Positions 63,397 to 64,000 of a DNA stretch of 64,000 bases are shown here, piece after piece (within the stretch, counting starts at the first letter, position 1; each line of letters begins with the position of its first letter). The stretch comes from Ignavibacteriales bacterium. Its GTDB lineage: Bacteria > Bacteroidota > Ignavibacteria > Ignavibacteriales > SURF-24. The stretch covers positions 1 to 64,000 of the forward strand of contig JAPLFH010000054.1 of NCBI GenBank assembly GCA_026390815.1, given 5' to 3'. A program made the position numbers and the translations under genes. The notes under the pieces are model-generated. The model was not told the DNA's origin. It saw only the letters and a list, made by a program, of their open reading frames with translations, and did no database searches.

Positions 63397-64000
63397 ATGA
63401 ACTTTACCAAAAATTATTCTAAGACAGCTTTAATCCATAATGATAAAGATATTTCCTATGAAGAACTCATCAATTCAATAAGAAAATTTTCTTCACTCCT
63501 AAATATCACCAAGGGAGATCGCGTTGTAATCTTATCAGAGAACAGACCAGAATGGGGTTGCGCTTTTTTTTCTGTGTGGAATAAAAGAGGAATTGCTGTA
63601 CCGGTTGATTTTATGTCCGGCTCAGACGAAATTGCTTATATAATAAATGATTGCAAACCTACAACAATATTTACTTCCACAAACAATCTACCTGTAATTA
63701 AAATTGCTTTAAAGGAAGTTGATTATAATCCGGCTCTTATCATTTTTGAAGAATTAATGTTAGATGATAACGGAGACGAAGAAAAATTATTTCCGGACGA
63801 TAAGGATGATATTGCGGTAATAATTTATACTTCCGGAACTACCGGAAATCCAAAAGGAGTAATGCTTTCTTACGAAAATCTTTATTCAAATGTTGAATGC
63901 ATAACAGGACTGGATGTAATAGGATTCAAAGATAGGGTAATTGCTATCCTTCCGTTTCATCATTCTTTTCCGCTACAAGGATCTATGCTAATGCCCCTTT
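63397..64000 (+). CDS. Long-chain acyl-CoA synthetase-like AMP-binding enzyme (3' partial)
   Basis: The frame opens at ATG 63397 and runs off the right edge with about 201 codons visible. The first part reads NYSKTALIHNDKDISYEELI. The ATP-binding loop YTSGTTGNPKGVML lies near 63826-63867, and ILPFHHSF follows at about 63945-63970. These match the long-chain fatty acid CoA ligase family. The missing C-terminal domain prevents a finer assignment. It lies 150 bases after the TPR gene. Confidence 0.9.
   Translation, partial: MNFTKNYSKTALIHNDKDISYEELINSIRKFSSLLNITKGDRVVILSENRPEWGCAFFSVWNKRGIAVPVDFMSGSDEIAYIINDCKPTTIFTSTNNLPVIKIALKEVDYNPALIIFEELMLDDNGDEEKLFPDDKDDIAVIIYTSGTTGNPKGVMLSYENLYSNVECITGLDVIGFKDRVIAILPFHHSFPLQGSMLMPL

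Overview
The window reads as an AT-rich chromosomal segment from a member of the Ignavibacteria (Bacteroidota/Chlorobi group). The evidence is: several secreted proteins ending in type IX secretion system (T9SS) type A sorting domains (N-x-P-N-P-F-N-P followed by a C-terminal strand ending in K), a PorV/PorQ-family outer-membrane protein, a TonB-dependent receptor with a carboxypeptidase-regulatory-like N-terminus, bacillithiol synthesis (BshA), and an rpsF-ssb-rpsR-rplI ribosomal cluster. I infer the lineage from gene content only.

Layout. 1-3009: 3' part of a surface-type di-heme cytochrome c peroxidase preceded by roughly 95-residue Ig/PKD-like repeats. 3303-5715: an adenylate-forming ligase, an FmdB zinc ribbon and a lipoprotein. 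5766-9818: housekeeping block prs-rplY-pth and rpsF-ssb-rpsR-rplI, closed by a strong terminator. 10013-14604: carbamoyltransferase, SxtJ-like and DUF5989-like small membrane proteins, and a convergent SGNH/TPR membrane protein. 14807-22251: TonB receptor, 1203-residue secreted protein and PorV-like protein. 22513-26768: two paralogous T9SS-secreted propeller proteins with matching promoter-like boxes and matching compound terminators. 26787-29870: a 50-residue basic peptide coupled to a glycosyltransferase, an Lrp/AsnC regulator and glnA. 29876-38602: RNA methyltransferase, galE-rfbA-rfbC, bshA, PfkB kinase and rfbD. 38749-39492: tRNA-Val(CAC) and a gene-poor stretch with a compact candidate small RNA. 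39493-43929: PocR-PAS histidine kinase, a T9SS protein and a CoA-binding protein. 44078-59907: an amino-sugar (probably chitosan/chitin-derived glucosamine) utilisation region. 60151-64000: a large membrane-anchored TPR protein and the start of an acyl-CoA synthetase.

How the genes work together. The clearest pathway is the amino-sugar region. A minus-strand operon (GH9, T9SS-secreted TIM-barrel-like protein, GH2 exo-glucosaminidase-like enzyme, MFS transporter, ROK kinase) faces a plus-strand operon (two ROK-fold proteins, MFS transporter, SIS-domain sugar-phosphate protein), with NagA nearby. It contains no SusC/SusD pair, so uptake would rely on the MFS carriers after extracellular or periplasmic hydrolysis. 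The dTDP-rhamnose genes rfbA, rfbC and rfbD are present but rfbB is not in the window.

Most likely to be undescribed: the promoter-to-terminator RNA unit at about 39121-39229, the secreted TIM-barrel-like protein at 48931-50121, the two unusual ROK proteins at 52242-54286, and the carbamoyltransferase/SxtJ/DUF5989/SGNH module. No CRISPR array, insertion sequence, prophage or rRNA gene was seen.
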